Assembly: GCA_903950295.1 (NCBI GenBank)
Contig: CAJBAP010000469.1
Span: 1 to 7,141 of the forward strand
DNA length: 7,141 nt
Direction of reading: 5' to 3'
Source: an uncultured Rhodocyclaceae bacterium
GTDB lineage: Bacteria > Pseudomonadota > Gammaproteobacteria > Burkholderiales > Rhodocyclaceae
Made by a program: the position numbers and the translations under genes. Each line of letters starts with the position of its first letter. The first letter of the stretch is position 1. Below are positions 5,722-7,141 of the stretch, piece by piece. Under the pieces are notes generated by a model that saw nothing but the letters and a program-made list of their open reading frames with translations, was not told the origin of the DNA and ran no database searches.

Positions 5722-7141
5722 GTGAGAATTGTTCAGATCGCCCTCGATGTACCGCTACCACGTCTGTTCGACTATCGGTTGGCTGGCGAGGTCGCCAAGG
5801 GTGTGATCGGGCGACTCGTCAACGCCCCCTTCGGTCGGGGCATGAAGGTCGGCGTGGTGGTCGCCGAGGTCAGTAACAGCGATCAGCCGGACGAGAAACT
5901 GAAGACGGCCGAACTCATCGATGCTCTGCCCGCCCTGCCGGCCGACTGGCTCGAGCTTTGCGGCTTTTGCGCACGCTACTATCACCATCCGCTCGGCCAG
6001 GTCACCACCTTTGCCCTGCCACCCCTGCTGCGGCAGGGCAAAAAACCCCGGGCGCTGAAGGAAAAAGCCGGTAGTGCCGTCCCGCCAGCGCCGACTTTTC
6101 ACGCGGCCATGCCAGACCAGATGGCGGCCATCGAAGCGATCACCGGCGCAAACAGCTTCCAGACCTTTCTGCTCCACGGCGTTACCGGCAGTGGCAAGAC
6201 CGAGGTTTACCTGCGTGCCATCGCAGCCGTGCTGGCACGCGGCGGGCAGGCGCTGATGCTGGTGCCGGAGATCGCCCTGACGCCGCAACTCGAAAGCCGG
6301 GTGCGCGGCCGCTTCCCCGGCGCACAGGTGGTTTCGGCACACAGCGGCGTGGCCGACGCCGCCCGGGCGCGGGCTTTTCTTGCTGCCCTTGGCGGCCACG
6401 CCGACATTGTGCTCGGCACGCGGCTGTCAGTCTTCATGCCATTGCCACGACTGCAACTCATCGTCGTGGACGAAGAGCACGACGTTTCATTCAAGCAGCA
6501 GGAAGGCTTGCGCTATTCGGCGCGCGACGTCGCCATCTTCCGCGCCAAGCAGCGCGACATTCCCATCGTGCTGGGTTCCGCCACGCCATCGCTGGAAACC
6601 TACCACCATGCCACCAGCGGCCGTCATCGGAAGCTCGACCTGCCGCTGCGCGCGGTCGCAGCCGCCATGCCGACCGTGCGCACGGTCGACACGCGCAAGC
6701 AAAAATTGCAGGACGGCCTGAGTGCCGAGATGATCGCCGCCATCGGCACGCGTCTCGAAAACAGCGAGCAAAGCCTGATCTTCCTCAACCGCCGGGGTTA
6801 CGCCCCCGTCCTGGCCTGTCCGGCCTGCGGCTGGATCTCGCACTGCCGGCGCTGTGCGGCCAATCTTGTCCTGCATCTGGCAGATCGACGCCTACGCTGC
6901 CACCATTGCGGGCTGGAAGTGGCAATTCCGCATGCCTGCCCCGACTGCGGCAACCTCGACCTGCAACCCTTCGGTCGCGGCACACAGCGGCTCGAAGCAA
7001 AGCTGGTCGAACTGTTCCCCGCCGCGCGTGTCCTGCGCATCGACCGCGACTCGGCCGACTCGCCGAAAAAGTGGCACGCCCTGCTGGAGACCATTCATGC
7101 CGGCGCAGCCGACATCCTCATCGGCACGCAGATGCTGGCCA
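5722..7141 (+). CDS. priA: Primosomal protein N' (replication restart helicase PriA), 3' end outside window
   Basis: PriA recognises abandoned replication forks, unwinds DNA 3' to 5' using ATP and loads the replisome through PriB/DnaT or PriC. The frame is open from the GTG at 5722 to the window end (473 codons). The N-terminus MRIVQIALDVPLPRLFDYRL aligns with E. coli PriA from its first residue, which fixes the start despite no clear ribosome site. In order: the 3' DNA-end-binding domain (about 1-105, with YYHHPLG at 86-92 and LLRQG at 102-106), Walker A GVTGSGKT (153-160), Walker B DEEH (250-253), GSATPS (285-290), LNRRGYAP (355-362), and two zinc sites with all eight cysteines (366, 369, 375, 378, 393, 396, 406, 409). 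The sequence stops in GTQMLA. Only about 25 residues separate LLRQG from the helicase core, so the usual winged-helix domain (about 70 residues) appears absent. Confidence 0.96.
   Translation, partial: MRIVQIALDVPLPRLFDYRLAGEVAKGVIGRLVNAPFGRGMKVGVVVAEVSNSDQPDEKLKTAELIDALPALPADWLELCGFCARYYHHPLGQVTTFALPPLLRQGKKPRALKEKAGSAVPPAPTFHAAMPDQMAAIEAITGANSFQTFLLHGVTGSGKTEVYLRAIAAVLARGGQALMLVPEIALTPQLESRVRGRFPGAQVVSAHSGVADAARARAFLAALGGHADIVLGTRLSVFMPLPRLQLIVVDEEHDVSFKQQEGLRYSARDVAIFRAKQRDIPIVLGSATPSLETYHHATSGRHRKLDLPLRAVAAAMPTVRTVDTRKQKLQDGLSAEMIAAIGTRLENSEQSLIFLNRRGYAPVLACPACGWISHCRRCAANLVLHLADRRLRCHHCGLEVAIPHACPDCGNLDLQPFGRGTQRLEAKLVELFPAARVLRIDRDSADSPKKWHALLETIHAGAADILIGTQMLA

Noticed and set aside
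5755..6399. A 214-codon open frame on the - strand inside priA
   Set aside because: It is antisense to the PriA DNA-binding domain and Walker A motif, with no recognisable domain.

Overview
The window looks like an ordinary chromosomal segment of a GC-rich betaproteobacterium, probably Rhodocyclales/Nitrosomonadales-like. This is inferred from the protein sequences (TrkA, TrkH, HemE and PriA all read like betaproteobacterial orthologues) and from gene company; no species can be named. There are no insertion sequences, phage genes, CRISPR repeats, tRNAs or rRNAs. Base composition is even across the genes. One intergenic region is strikingly AT-rich.

Layout, left to right. (1) 2-2626, + strand: the 3' part of trkA and a complete trkH, an operon for the Trk potassium uptake system (NAD-binding gating subunit plus membrane channel subunit). 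(2) 2656-2686: a strong symmetric hairpin flanked by A and T runs, acting as terminator for trkH on one strand and for a small - strand gene on the other. (3) 2702-2971, - strand: a small exported Ala/Pro/Lys-rich protein of unknown function. (4) 3080-4183, - strand: a 6-phosphofructokinase of the group III type with an unusual phosphoryl-donor motif. (5) 4282-5337, + strand: hemE, divergent from the phosphofructokinase gene and preceded by a good extended -10 promoter. (6) 5338-5721: a 384-bp non-coding gap whose middle is AT-rich. It carries three perfect matches to the DnaA box consensus TTATNCACA and a 9-bp perfect stem-loop. (7) 5722 to the window end: the first 473 codons of priA, the replication-restart helicase, starting at GTG.

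The genes serve separate housekeeping roles: K+ homeostasis, glycolysis, haem synthesis and replication restart. I see no new multi-gene system. The points most worth a second look are the DnaA-box cluster between hemE and priA (a candidate replication origin or DnaA-responsive site; hemE flanks the chromosomal origin in Caulobacter and relatives), the apparent absence of the winged-helix domain in PriA, and the GGGG motif where phosphofructokinases normally carry an acidic residue.
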